Notes under the pieces: model-generated
The model's database searches: none
Told to the model about the DNA's origin: nothing
The model's input: only the letters and a program-made list of their open reading frames with translations
Program-made: the position numbers and the translations under genes
Source: Buddleja alternifolia
Taxonomy: Eukaryota; Streptophyta; Magnoliopsida; Lamiales; Scrophulariaceae
Assembly (NCBI GenBank): GCA_019426215.1
Contig: CM033405.1
Location: forward strand, 33,839,239 to 33,903,238
Reading direction: 5' to 3'
DNA length: 64,000 nucleotides
Part shown: one piece after another, positions 21,780-33,560 of the stretch
How positions within the stretch are numbered: position 1 is the first letter of the stretch
Layout: each line of letters opens with the position of its first letter

Positions 21780-23129
21780 TTTTGGAGCTTCTGAACTTCT
21801 CTAGAATTCACAAATTCGAGCTAAACTGTAAACAGTTCTTCGTACAAAGCAAAAATATCGTGAAACACTTTTTTTTTTTTTTTGATAAATTCGTGAAACA
21901 CATTTTTATCAGCTTAATAATTAATTAATTCTTCAAATTTACTGAAAGATTAATTCAGAGGTAAAAATGTTCTTTACTTTAATGCTTATTTTATTCTTTC
22001 CTCTTATTCTACAGTATCTTCATTTGCTTTTTGCAGAGGTTATTCATTATCTGTTTTTAATGTTTGACATTGATTTTATTTTTTTTATTTGCATACTCAA
22101 TCGTTATGTTTGACTTATTATTAAAAAAAAGTGCTAATTTCAGGTTTATATGTTGTTTTGTTAATGGAATTTTGAAACAGGTAAACTTCTGTTTAATGTT
22201 GTTTATATTTGTTTGTTTTGGCTGTATATGTTGTATAAGTATCACTAAATTTGCAAACCGGGTTCTCTATTTCAAATCGTGCGTCATCTCCTATTTTATG
22301 TACTTATTTGCACGACAAGTGTATAGAATGCATCTCACTTATCTGGAAGAGATTTTCACGGGATTCAGCCAATTGTCTTGATTGTGGAATATCATTGAGA
22401 AATAGGAATCCGCGTTATCAAAGGATTTCCTGCGATTATTTCTAGTATGGAATGAGTCAATCATCCACTTTGGTATATATATATATCACTAAATTTGCAA
22501 ACCGGATTCTCTATTTCAAATCGTGCGTCATCTCCTATTTTATGTACTTATTTGCACGACAAGTGTATAGAATGCATATCACTTATCTGGAAGAGATTTA
22601 TACACTTATCATGCATATAGGTAAATGAAATACGAGATGGAACATGATTTGGAATACCGGATCCGGTTTGCTAAATTTGCACCTTGATTTTTGCAGAGTT
22701 TTGAAAATCTTGCTGTTGATACTGTAATATTTGTATGTATAATTCATGCCGATGCATGTGAATGTGTTTATGTGTTTATAGTTCTTTAAAACAGTGTTCT
22801 TGTTTTTTTAATTATTGAGCATCAATATTGTCTCTATTGCTAATACTCTTAAAGATTCAAATTTATTTTTGTGTTGTATTTTAGGATTATGTATGTGCAT
22901 TTTCGTGCCTATGTGCATTCGTTTCTCGGTACATGGGAAATATAGATTAACACCAACGATAAATTATATGAGCTGCGACTGAGTTTTTGTAGCAAATAAT
23001 ATTGTTTTCCAATTCTAAATTTGTCTGTATAAAAAGCAAGTGTATGTTATTATCTTCTGATAGTACTAATTAGATCTCTTTCTATGCAAGGTTCGTTATA
23101 CTGCATATTTTCTGTAAGGCTATGCCAAG
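21780..23129 (+). other. Probable 5' leader and leader intron of the OTU gene
   Basis: A leader exon near 21790-21960 is suggested by its position downstream of the MITE and by the shift to AT-rich, intron-like sequence afterwards. An acceptor (tatgcaag) lies at about 23083-23090, 40 bases before the start codon. The 118-bp segment at 22239-22356 is repeated at 22483-22600 within this region. The exon limits are inferred; no transcript evidence is available. Confidence 0.45.
22239..22600. repeat. Direct repeat of about 118 bp, 244 bp apart
   Basis: 22239-22356 and 22483-22600 are nearly identical; only two or three differences are seen. A short TA run lies just before the second copy. The repeat lies in the presumed leader intron of the OTU gene. 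Confidence 0.88.
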
Positions 23130-23133
23130 ATGA
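23122..23133 (+). promoter_or_regulatory. Three-codon upstream ORF overlapping the OTU start codon
   Basis: An ATG at 23122 opens a reading frame of Met-Pro-Arg whose TGA stop (23131-23133) overlaps the main ATG (23130-23132) as ATGA. In a scanning ribosome the small frame would be met first, and its end lies exactly on the main start. This makes reinitiation or leaky scanning the likely way the protease is translated. Confidence 0.5.
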
Positions 23134-25830
23134 CGCTCTGTACTCCCATCAGCACGTCTACCAAACACGTAGTCTGCTTAATAGGAAATGCCAGAAAACA
23201 GATGAAAAATCGTATTTGTGATGCCTTTATACAATCACCATGCTATTACTATCCCTTCGGATCTGGCGCAACCAAACGCAGCCCTAGTTGCAATTCTCTG
23301 ACATTTAAAAGCATAATTAATCCCAGATGTTCACGAAAGAAACACGTAAACATTTCAAATGGATACCAGAACATGAATTTGAGACTTTTGGTGTCGAAAC
23401 AAACAGATACTTCCAACATTAAATGTAATATAGGAACTGTTTCTTGGCAACAGCGCACATCTGCTGGCCTTTTTCTTGGATTATTGGTTTGTTTTTCTAC
23501 TTCCGAACCTACTTATGCAGAGGCGCCTGAGGGAAATGAAAAGAAGGAAGGCTATTGTGATGCTTCTTCTGCTCAGACCTCACATGGGAAGAAAGTCTTG
23601 ACTGACTACTCCGTGATTGGTCAGTATTTTCCGATTTATCTTGTTCTCTTTTGTTTCTTCTTGCATGCTGCTAAAATTTAGAACGAGATGAAGTTCTGAA
23701 TTAAAATGAGATTCTGTAAAGATCGTGATGTATGTAATGATTGTAATGTCTACTCATTGTGAGGAGTATTAATGAATCGAGTTGGCGGAACATGTTAATG
23801 TTCAAAAAAAATTCTCGAGCTTGTAAAATTGTGTTTCAATTAGATTTGATTGTTAAATTATTCGACCTTTAATCGAGTCTGTCTCTAGTTCCTTGATCTT
23901 TATATACATACTTTTATCATTTTTTAAAGTCGAGCTGGAGTAGAACTTCATATCTTATCAAAAGTGTTCAAGTTTCGTTTGTCATGTTTAACGAATCAAA
24001 CTTGTATGAATTTATGACGATCAATCTCAAGTAGATTGATCTGTTTTTCAACCCTAATTCTGGTGATGGCATGTTTGTCCAATTTGAATACTTGTTTATA
24101 TGAATCAACTTTCTCTGATTAGATTGCTGCTACATACTGTTAGGTATACCTGGAGACGGGAGATGCTTGTTTCGTTCTGTTGCGCATGGAGCTTGCATTC
24201 GATCAGGAAAGCCTGCGCCAAATGGGAACCTTCAGAGGGAACTAGCGGATGAATTACGAGCTAAAGTATGTTCCAGATTTCTATATTTCTATTTAATATA
24301 AATGTCAGCGCTATTGGTTCTGAAGTTAAACACTGAATATATATCCAACCTTGAATATGCTTTGTTATTTAGTAATTGGCAGAGGTAAATGTGAGATTAT
24401 TAATGTTAAGTTGCGAAAAAGAGACATGAGATTCAAAATGAGTATTTTGTTTTGTTTTATTTAATTTATTATTGTTATTGTTATTGTTGTTGTTATTATT
24501 ATTATTATTATTATTATTTTATTTTTTTATTTTTTTTGGTGTGTGGGTGGGGGGCAATTGGATCAAAATGAAGAATGTTGGTTATTTAATATTACGGTTA
24601 ATATCTGCCAATTTTGTTAGGTGGCTGATGAATTTGTCAAGAGACGGGAAGAGACGGAATGGTCAGTCTACTGAAACTTTGTTGTTGTTTCTGACTTTTC
24701 AGTTTGACCTCTTTGTGTTCCAAATTTTATCTTTTGGGATATATTCTGCCCGTTTCTCCCCCATGATGCATTGGAATTGCTTTTTACTAGAAGATATTAA
24801 ACTAATTATGAAAGAAATCTCGAATAATAGTCATAAAATATCTTACCATGACTTACTAATAAGTATATACTTTTACCCTTAATGAGTTCCAAATCACCAT
24901 AGAAATGCTTTCATTATCCAGCTGCTACCTAATTGTTGTAGAATCAACAAATTCTTCCCGTTGTTTCTGATTTTTCTAAAACTTGTTCACTTTGCGTATT
25001 TATCTAATATTGGATCAAATGTGTAATATTCCATTAAGTTTTGGTGTTTGGCTGATACTCAAGAGTTATGATTTCTAATCTCTCAGGTTCATAGAAGGTG
25101 ATTTTGATACATACATTTCACAAATAAGGAAGCCTCATGTTTGGGGAGGTGAGCCCGAGTTGTTAATGGCTTCTCATGTCCTCCAGTAAGTCTACAATCT
25201 TGAGTTGCATATGCATTCTCGTATCCCTACCTGTTTATATCTGGAGTCTAGGGCTAAAATAACTATTGTAAAATGACCAAAATACCCTTCTAGAAATTTA
25301 TAGCTGCAGTCTAGTTGGATCAATGGGCGTTCCTTTTACGATACTTTCTTCTATCAGACTCTACAGAACTCCATCAGTAGATGTGATTAGTTTAGTGTTT
25401 TATGGACATTATTTTTATATTTGGAGTCTAGCGCTAAAATGACTGATGCAAAATGACCAAAACACCCTTTTAAAGGTTTGTAGCTGCAGTCTAGTTAGCT
25501 CAGCGGGTCGGGTTCCATTTACAGTACTTTCTTTTATTAGATTCCACCTGACTCCATCAGTAGATGTGATTGGATATACGCCCCTACCACCCCCGCCCCC
25601 ACCCGCAACCAGAACTTTCTTTCGCGATACAAGAACTAATAGAATTCATAATTGCCAGAATGCCAATCACAGTCTACATGCACGACCAAGATTCTGGTGG
25701 CCTGATATCTATAGCTGAGTATGGGCAAGAGTATGGCAAGGACAATCCTATCGAAGTCCTATATCATGGTTTTGGTCATTATGATGCACTCCACGTTCCT
25801 GGTAAGGGAGGCCGGAGGCCAAGACTTTGA
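23130..25830 (+). CDS. OTU domain cysteine protease (deubiquitinase), five exons
   Basis: Exons: 23130-23619, 24144-24265, 24621-24661, 25087-25185 and 25659-25830; all have GT..AG ends and matching phases, for 307 residues. The OTU core has D168-G-R-C171 (GDGRCLFRSVAHG), where C171 is the nucleophile, and H291 in GFGHYDAL, the catalytic histidine. Between them lie FVKRREETEWFIEGDFDTYISQ and the block ending VYMHDQDSGGLISIAEYG, typical of the plant OTU4-like subgroup. OTU enzymes cleave ubiquitin chains. Exon 1 adds about 160 residues with basic N-terminal sequence and a hydrophobic run near residues 110-125 (SAGLFLGLLVCF) followed by YAEA; this could be an organelle signal or membrane anchor, which is an inference. 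The end (GKGGRRPRL) is assigned from the first stop. Confidence 0.92.
25235..25570. repeat. Tandem-like duplication in OTU intron 4
   Basis: About 25240-25390 and 25424-25570 are diverged direct copies; both contain ggagtctag.gctaaaat, aaaatgaccaaaa.accct, agctgcagtctagtt and ccatcagtagatgtgatt. The second copy ends about 90 bp before the acceptor of the last exon. Confidence 0.8.
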
Positions 25831-26640
25831 GATATCAAGGTACGTTTATTTGTTCCGTCCAGAGATAAAAGTCAGAAGTATGAATGTGTTGGTTAAACAC
25901 AAGGATGCATTATAGAAGTCTAATCCTCTTTTTAAGCACATGTAACTATGTTTTTTTAAGGAAAAGAATATTTTCTGAGATTGTTGTATTTATTGTTATG
26001 CACAGGTTTTTCATTGTACTTTAACCTCAAAGTCAAGGTTTATATGCAACACAATTTAGCTGGAAAATACACCAGCTGCCTGGGAAGATACCATGTGGGG
26101 TTCGTTATACTTATACACTAGTAGTTGTGATTGTACCAATCTAATTGAATTGATTTTCATATTGTTTCAGTTATGTAAAGAGATTGATATAGTTTGTATC
26201 AAGTCGAAGTTCATCAGGATGTCTCGTTACTTAAAAATGAAACGAACAATTATAAGCTATTGCTTTCGTGTTTCTGTAACGATTCTTAGCCTGTTTGGGA
26301 GCTCAAATCCCTGTGTAGTATCTGCGGATCTCATGTGGTTCCTTGTGCGTGGATGTTGTGATTGTGCTGCTTCGAGTCTCGAGAACTGCTAAAATGACAT
26401 GGGTTGTTGACGCTACATTAGGACAAAATCAATTGTGACATGGATTTCTCATCAAGAAAATAACTTTTACTATTTATTATTATGAAATATGATCCTTGAA
26501 GTCAAATACATATATAGCATTAATCTTTGGAATATAAATTCAACCAAAATATTTATTTTACAAAATCTACCATTTATAATTATTTATTAATTGGATCTGT
26601 TTATCTGTATAAGGATAAGAAAACAGCTTCGTACAAAAGT
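25831..26640 (+). other. OTU 3' flank, no gene
   Basis: AT-rich sequence without a recognisable protein; the first several hundred bases are probably the OTU 3' untranslated region. No clear poly(A) signal could be assigned. Confidence 0.4.
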
Positions 26641-27060
26641 TGTATAATTGATTCCAGCAAGCGCTCATTTATCTATAAAGTAGTTTTTTTTTTTAATTAT
26701 GATGCGAGTGGAATTTGGATATTGGCCCAAGTTGATAAGTTCAAGATTAATGGGCCGAAAGCCCTACAAAACAGTAGATTGAGGCCCCCGATTCCTTGTG
26801 GACAACTACCAATATCAGCAAAATGCTATAAATAGAAAAGGAAGGTGGCAGCCTTCATTCCCTATGTCAAAATCAACCTAGATCATCAAGATTTGTATAA
26901 ATACTTATATTGAAGACGAATAAAGCAACTTGGGATTCTTTCTAGTAATTACCCTGTCAAATTATTTATCATCTTACGCTTATTATTCTCAATTTGCCTA
27001 CACATTATTATATAAAAAATATTTGGTGTGAATTGGACGCGCATCAATATATATATTACC
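26640..27060 (+). mobile_element. LTR-like remnant
   Basis: It has the layout of an LTR 3' half: a TATA box (gctataaataga, near 26825), a leader-like stretch, AATAAA at about 26921, then TTTGGTGTGAATTGGACGCG near 27020, which is reminiscent of a gypsy primer-binding region. No partner LTR, coding region or target duplication was found. A host promoter is an alternative. Confidence 0.35.
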
Positions 27061-30000
27061 ATACTATATAGGTGTGTATCCCTTAACATATATTGCTGTG
27101 GCCGTAATTATTTGTTCTTTTTTTTTAATTCGCATTCTGTGCAAAACGACGTCGTTTTTGCGCTGAATTGTTATTTTCCATTTCTGCCCTCAAATTGCTT
27201 CTCCAATCTCTCTCCTCTCTCCAATCGCTCGTGGCCCGCTGCGCTGGCCAAACATCGACAATCCTCCGACAACGTATCCCCAGTATACCACACGCGTCCG
27301 TGTTTTATGGAGGGCTTACTCCGCCGTGTTTTGCTGTGGAGTTTAATTCTCTGCATGGATGACACGCGGTGGGTTAGTAACTTTACTTCTGCCAAATGTC
27401 CTCCGGTCCGGCGAGGCCTTTCATCCGGCGAAGGTTCCCACTTATATAGTCTCAATTTCGTCGCCGCCGGGTCAATTGTATTTGTACTCACCTTCTCCAG
27501 AAAATTGGAGTTTGGTTCTGATTTGCCTGCTGAAGAGAACCGGTGGTCAGTTTGCCCCTCCTCAATTTATGTGTTTTTTAAATTCACACCCTTCATTGTT
27601 TTTTCGTGGAAGTTATTACTGTTGTGGTAATTCTTAATTTTTGTTTGCTGATTAATGTAAGTTGAGGTTTTGGTTTGATTTTGAATGCAGGGAGCAATTA
27701 GAAATCAATCATCAAGACTATCAAATAAGCATTTAAGATTCAGGTGCGCATTAGTTGGGTGCAATCCTCAAATACATAGAGTGAAATATTTTATCATGTG
27801 GAATGTTTGATATTTGTTTTCCTTCATATCCCCTGTACTATGATTCATCAATTACTTCCTGATTTATCTTAGTAGACTCGGCTTAATTTGTTTTTTCCCA
27901 TTATTTGTCAAGATAAAATTTGATCCATCAATACTTTCCATATCAATATTTTCTTTGAATCTCATTTTATTTAGGTATTTCGTGTTTGGTTCTAATGAAA
28001 AATTGGAAATCTATGTACCGATTGAGGCAGGGGTGATTTATCCTATCCCTTTTATTCACTTTATGACAAGAGTCGATTGATGATTTTTGAGTTAAGGTTT
28101 TTGATTTTATACTTTTATTGGGATTCGATTGGTGATAGTTTTTTTCTTTTACATGATTTTGTTGAAATTGTGAAAAAGGTTTATTTTTGGTGGGTTTTTT
28201 TTTTCCTTCACTTTTTGACATTTTGGGGTGTGCTGAAAAGTGAATAAGAAATTGAAAGGGGGGGGGGGGGGGGTGGTTTAGGTGTGTTATTATGAGATTA
28301 GTTGCCATGTAGGGAGAGCTTTTAGATTGTATGATTGATATGCTTGTTTAGATTATCTAAGGTTAATTTTCGGGGCGGGTTTTGGTTGATTCTGCTGCTA
28401 AATTGTTTAGGGGTCTGATTGTTTGGGAGAAAATAGTCACTAGTGCATGTCCTTGTTTGGTTGATTTGGTTTCCGAAGAGAGATGCTAATAGCTAATATC
28501 TCAGTCATGGAAAAAGATTTTGTTGCTTTCGTTTGCGTACAAATTACCATGTAAGAGTGACCTTCAATTTGTTGGTAGCTTCATGCTGAATGACTGCTGA
28601 TGGGATATCTGTTAGCTACTTTATCTCGACTATGTAACATTGAGTATTTCATGCTAATGTTGTATATGGAGAGAGGGTTGTTGAGAGAATTGCATATTTT
28701 TCGTGTTTCAATAACAAAATCTTATTTCTATGACTTACTGAAATAGATCGGTATGCAATATCAATATCTGGTTACAAAGTACTTTGGAGTATTTTCTTGT
28801 TAGTAATTTTTTTTTATTTCTGGATTTTAGTAGTTGGTTTTCACAAATACTCAATCACTTATCTGATTAATGTCTCCAAATTTTATTTCTCCCGCTTGAT
28901 GAAATCAGTTCTCAAATCCCATTTGGGAAAAACCCTGAAAAATTGTTTCTTCTAATGTGTACTGATTGTGGCCTTGTCAGATTGAAAATCCCATTTGGGA
29001 GATGGCTTGAAAATGAATTATGGCTGAGAATTAAGTCAACAGGATCAATAACAAGATTGCATTGTGGCCCTGATAATGGCCCTCCAAGATTCTTCATTGA
29101 CTGGTCTAAAGATATGATTTTTGATGAATTTTAACTGCATTTCACTTCACTCCATGAACATGCATGAATTTGAGTGGTGGGTGAGGGGTTAATTTCAGGA
29201 GGTAGAAACCAATCATTTGATGTGTTAATAGGGTGAAGTAGAATAAGGGATTGAAACTCTCCATTGGAACTTGGATTATAATAGGAATGAGATTGGATGT
29301 GTGTTTTAAAGCGGGGGTTTATGTCTTAGTTGTGTTGCATTGGCTATATTGAACATAAATCACACACATACCATGCAAATATTTATTGTTTCACAACTGT
29401 TTTTTATGGGGTCAATTTGGTTGTCTGTGTTCCCCCCCCCCCCCCCCCCTTTTGCCTGCTGCTTCAAATGCAACTTACATGTGTGTTGCTGTGTGTAACA
29501 TGCCGAATTTGTTGGTTGCAAATTGTCTACCTTGTTTTGTGTGTGAATTAGTTTTCAGTTTTGTCTCCACCCGACTTACTCTCCTGTTTCTGTCTATTGC
29601 TTTAGGAATCTTTACATTTAGTTCTATTTTAATGATTGAGCTATCTTATATATTGAGAACTTTGAAAATTCATATGCTTTTTGCCCTATCTCAAACAAAT
29701 TTGACAAATAAATATGAAGTATATTGGTTTTAATTGCAGAAATTATACTGAGTTTAAGATATTTTAAAACTCGCCAAAGAAGTTCATTTTATTTTCGTTT
29801 TGCCTGCAAAGTGTTCCGAAAGTGAATAGTACACATCTTACCAATGTTTCGAAATTTAATTAATAGAGTCAGTAATGGAGCCAGGATATGGGGTTTTCGG
29901 GAATTATGGAAAAAGGGTTTGATATTTTTATATTTTGTTATCCAGGCTTTAACATACAGAAAAAAAATGGTCAACTTTTTTTTTAAAGTATATCTTTCAT

Positions 30001-30620
30001 TGGATTTAACAATAATATGCTGCACTTACATTGTAACTGTAATTTTTGTTGGTTTTGGAATTTTCTGGCTTTTACCAAGTTTCTAATAACTTCCTGTCAA
30101 CCCCAACCTCATTTGTTCAAGTTGTGTGTGACATTGACCAAGGAATATGAACCCTATAACAGGATGAATTTTGTTAGGCAATCGGTTTACTAGACCCTAT
30201 GAACTCATGTTTCACAACACTAATATTCAATTTCTTTCTTTTTCTTATTCGTGTTAGTTAAATTCCACAAATTGATTTGCACCTGAAGGCGGAAAACAAT
30301 CCATCGTCAGGATTTTCAGTTTATGGCTTTTAAAGTTTTTCTTAATTTTGGATGTGTGGTGGTATTGATTTATTCAGGTCTTTGTGTATGGCGCAGCGCG
30401 GATGGGGGCGGCTGAGACGTCTCTTATTCTATGAGAGATGATCGATTACTCTTAGTCGGCCAGTCAAATTCAACCAATAGTCAGATTCTCCTTCAGTCTC
30501 TAACTTTCATCCTTTTCTTTTGATATTAATTTATTGATTTTTATTTTATTTTACAGGGTACGGGGGCAATTGGTATGTAAAGATGGAAAATTGTAGAAAG
30601 CGGTCAAATAAATTAAATTT
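27060..30620. other. No convincing gene; possible untranslated transcript
   Basis: The 27130-27560 stretch has higher GC content, an ACGT palindrome (aaaacgacgtcgtttt) of the type common in plant promoters and leaders, and open frames, but none resembles a known protein. A possible internal exon lies at about 27691-27743 between CAG and GTGCGC. The region also has a G16 run (28258-28273) and a C18 run (29432-29449). If transcribed it may be a non-coding RNA or the leader of a lost gene. Confidence 0.35.
28912..29097 (-). pseudogene. Leucine-rich-repeat fragment
   Basis: One minus-strand reading frame of 61 codons has two LRR-like units in register: LILSHNSFSSHLPNGIFNL and VHIRRNNFSGFFPNGI, with the L..N.F...P.G pattern of plant receptor-kinase LRRs. 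There is no signal peptide, no further repeats and no kinase nearby. It is best read as a relict piece of an LRR gene; chance similarity cannot be excluded. Confidence 0.45.
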
Positions 30621-31276
30621 TATAGTCTATATTCTATATTATATAAGTAGACATATGTATTTTAGATCATGTTTGTATTTGTGAGTCTGGTGGAATATGT
30701 ATATTGATGGAATATTTGTTTTCTTATTCATCAAAGGATGCTTGTTGCGGTAGACCGGTGTACGGATTTTCCATGGCCGCTTTATTGTGCAGAGAAGACG
30801 ATTGTTGCTGTACGGTTGGATTCTTGAAGATTGCAAGTTGCAATAGAGCAAAATGTTTTCTCATGGAAAAGAAAATGGACTGAGGCTAATTCAATTACAG
30901 GTTTTGGTATGGGGGAAGTTGATTAAGTGCCTTCATTTTAACACTTTGATTGACACATGTCTGGCTGAAATAGTGTGTGGCGAGAAACGTGTATTCATTT
31001 TAAGATGTTCATCTTAAAATGTTATTTAAGAAACAAGAAACTGCTATTTAGAAAGTTGCAATTCTTTCCATTATTTTGTGCAAAATGATTGTTGATAAAT
31101 TAATTTTCACGTCAATGTCTACAATATATTTGATAGTTAAGTCGCTTTGATTTCAGCTACATGCGCGTGGAATGCTCCTTCTTTCTGTCTAATATTTCAT
31201 GTTGATTAAGCTTCACTCCAAATAAAAGAATATGGTGATTCTTTGTATCATTTGATTGTTTTCTTTTAAACTGCAG

Positions 31277-31410
31277 GACTTTTCGCTTTGAGAGGATGGA
31301 TGATTGTGATCTTTCAAGGAATGGTGAGCAAGGTACCATGAGCTAGATGGAGATTCAGGGACGCTATCAGAAGTACTCTAGAGAAGGGCCACGACCGCTG
31401 TTAGAGGAAG
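31277..31410 (+). other. Possible captured exon inside the Helitron
   Basis: A CAG acceptor (31271-31276) and a GTGAGT donor (31411) bracket a stretch with lower AT content. It contains two short frames in register (MDDCDLSRNGEQGTMS, a TAG, then MEIQGRYQKYSREGPRPLLEE). I do not recognise the protein. A broken gene exon picked up by the Helitron would explain it. Confidence 0.3.
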
Positions 31411-31959
31411 GTGAGTTTTGGTTTAAAAAAATATACATTTACTAAAATCACCTCGTCAAAGCTCACAGACAAAAAGGAAAGAGATGTGGTTTTAAAGACA
31501 CTTGATTAATAGATCTATTTTTCTTTTTTTTTAGAAATTACCTCTTCAAGCTTCATCACCTTCTTGTATCAGTGAGCTACCATAGTTCTTCGGTGATACA
31601 TGACTACATGCACCTGCGCGGATAAAGGTGGTTGTAAAATTTCTGATAAGGTCCCTTGGAATGACCCCAGGTTATGAAGGTTATCTATATCCAGCAAATC
31701 CATGAAGTTTTCTATTTTCTATTGTTTACAGATTTCATTTAAGATCTTTATTTATGTGTATGGGAGTTAAAGTTGTTAGCTAATAGAAGATCAAGTATTC
31801 CCACTCTTCCGTAGTAATGGTTGAGTTTGTTGGCTAATAGTACGTTGTGCGTGATTCTTGGTGACTCTCGTGATCCAAAATCGGATCACGAATAAGTCAA
31901 AAATTATATCAGCTACCTCAAGTGCTTAGCCTTAGATAACCCTACATGTATACAATCCA

Positions 31960-32264
31960 AGTTTTGTACTTATGACAAGACATGACGTCTTCAAATGCTG
32001 GCCGTAGATTCCATGGGTGTAGGAAAAACTAAAAGGGGTTGTGAATTTTGCCTATGGGAAGATGCACCCATGTGTGTTAGAGCGAATAAAGTAATACACG
32101 ATCTACATAAACGATGTGAAGCATGCGAAGCAGATATTACAGACTTTATGCTCATGATTGAATACTTACACAAAACGAGGAAGAAAATGCAACTTTGGAT
32201 GAATGTAATCGTTTGTACTCCAGCCATATATTCATCCTTCCTTTTTAATAAGTTTATGTACTAG
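31960..32264 (+). pseudogene. GRF-type zinc-finger protein fragment, frameshifted
   Basis: Around 31984-32032 one frame reads MTSSNAGRRFHGC and another continues KTKRGCEFCLWEDAP, which together match the GRF finger pattern (N-x-GRRF-x-x-C ... C-x-F-x-W-x-D), with a frameshift between them and no upstream C-x-C-G. The rest (about 31990-32264) continues with a helical region rich in charged residues and a hydrophobic C-terminal stretch (LWMNVIVCTPAIYSSFLF), the same layout as the intact GRF gene at 45882-46455. This copy is broken and incomplete. Confidence 0.6.
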
Positions 32265-33298
32265 AATCAATATATATTACATTGAATTACATTGAGTAGA
32301 CTTGTACTAAAACTAAACATTTAATCTTGTTTTCCAGCATGGTCATTTGATTTAATTCCTTTATAATACCCCACACAGCCCTTCATTTTGAAATACATCA
32401 ATATACCACCTCTCGCTCATATAAACTTTATTGTGAGCCGGCAAAGTTCTTGGCCTCTAGGTGTGATAGCGAGATCCCTCGCCTCAAGGTGAAGGGGCGA
32501 AGGCCTTTGCTTCATTACGACTTTAATTTAATTTAGTGGATTGAACTATGGTCCAAATCAATGAACATTCTGCAATTATGATTCTTTGTGCTCTTCACAT
32601 TGGATTGCATTAATTGAGCTTGTTGCATAGATCTATCCATATAGCCTCACTACAGCCCAACATATGCAAGAAATGGCTTAATAATATGCGTTAGGATTCT
32701 AACTCCATCTACCGATTCTTCCCAAAAAAAAAAAGCCCAACTCAACTGGACCGGCTCGCTTATATGCCCATTCTCAGTGTTTTCTCCTCAATTAATACCT
32801 GCACAAATGGGTCAAGAGAATGAAAATGAAGCCCGTTTAGTCTGGGCTGATCTCACCGCGCTTTAGCGCGGTGCACTCATCCACTAGTATATATATATAC
32901 ATATAAAGTACTTGAAAATTAAGAAGAATAAGAGTTTCTCAATTTAATTACTTATATCCCTGTATGAGTCGAAGATATTGTTTAAGTGGATTTTTATCCA
33001 GCTTAAAAAATAAGATTTGAGATTGACTGGATATTTAAGCAAGTCGAGCTCGAAAAATTGAGCCTAACAAATTTTAATTGAGTCCAACTTGAGTGGGATT
33101 TGATTACTATGATATTTATACATTTTTATCATTTTTTGAACTAATTGAGTTGAATCGAACTTAGCTTCAGACTTTATCTGACATACAGCAGAATTCATTT
33201 TTTTATATTAAATGAATTGGGTTGAAACGGATTTTTAATTATTAATTTTGAATAACTATCAAATTCGGTTTAATTATCAAATAACATGCTTTATTATT
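32265..33298. other. Intergenic, no gene
   Basis: Includes the 3' end of the Helitron (to 32887) and AT-rich sequence after it. A stretch at about 32440-32520 has CG-rich motifs (gagatccctcgcctcaaggtgaag), probably transposon debris. Confidence 0.45.
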
Positions 33299-33560
33299 GG
33301 GTGAATTACATATACTCCCCTCACTTTAGTGCTAATTATGAAAAATCCCCTAACTTTTAATAAATTACAACGAGACCCCCTCAACGGGTATATTTGTCGG
33401 GGTTACAGGGGTTAAAATCGTAAAAAAAAAAATTAAATGCACACGGATATAATTGCAAAAATCCCTTAATATGAGGGTAACTTTACGTAATTTTTAAAAA
33501 AATTAAGAATATTTTGATAACTAACACTAAAGCGAGGGAGTCGGTAGGTAATTTTCTCTT
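33299..33560. mobile_element. MITE in the upstream region of the Rab gene
   Basis: About 260 bp with inverted termini: GTGAATTACATATACTCCCCTC...TTTAGTGCTAATTATGAAAAAT at the left and the inverse of AGAAAATTACCTACCGACTCCC...TTTAGTGTTAGTTATCAAAAT at the right, about 40 bp matching at each end. No coding capacity. It ends about 430 bp before the Rab start codon. Confidence 0.8.

Larger units (their letters stand above)
30626..32887 (+). mobile_element. Helitron (3' end clear, 5' end tentative)
   Basis: The 3' end is diagnostic: an 8-bp stem hairpin CACCGCGC-TTTA-GCGCGGTG at 32855-32874, then 13 bases ending in CTAG (32884-32887) and followed by host T. This is the Helitron terminus. The 5' end is less sure: TCTATATTCTATATTATAT at 30626 has the TC start and AT-rich form seen in plant Helitrons, but it is preceded by G and not A. 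No RepHel protein is encoded, so this would be a non-autonomous copy of about 2.3 kb. Within it lie a possible exon at about 31277-31410 and the GRF fragment. Confidence 0.6.

Noticed and set aside
24472..24882. Open frame of 136 residues starting with a leucine run
   Set aside because: The start is a TTATTG/TTATTA microsatellite within OTU intron 2, and it overlaps the real exon at 24621 in another frame.
28258..29449. G16 and C18 runs as ends of one inverted element
   Set aside because: Only the homopolymers are complementary; flanking sequence does not match in inverted orientation.
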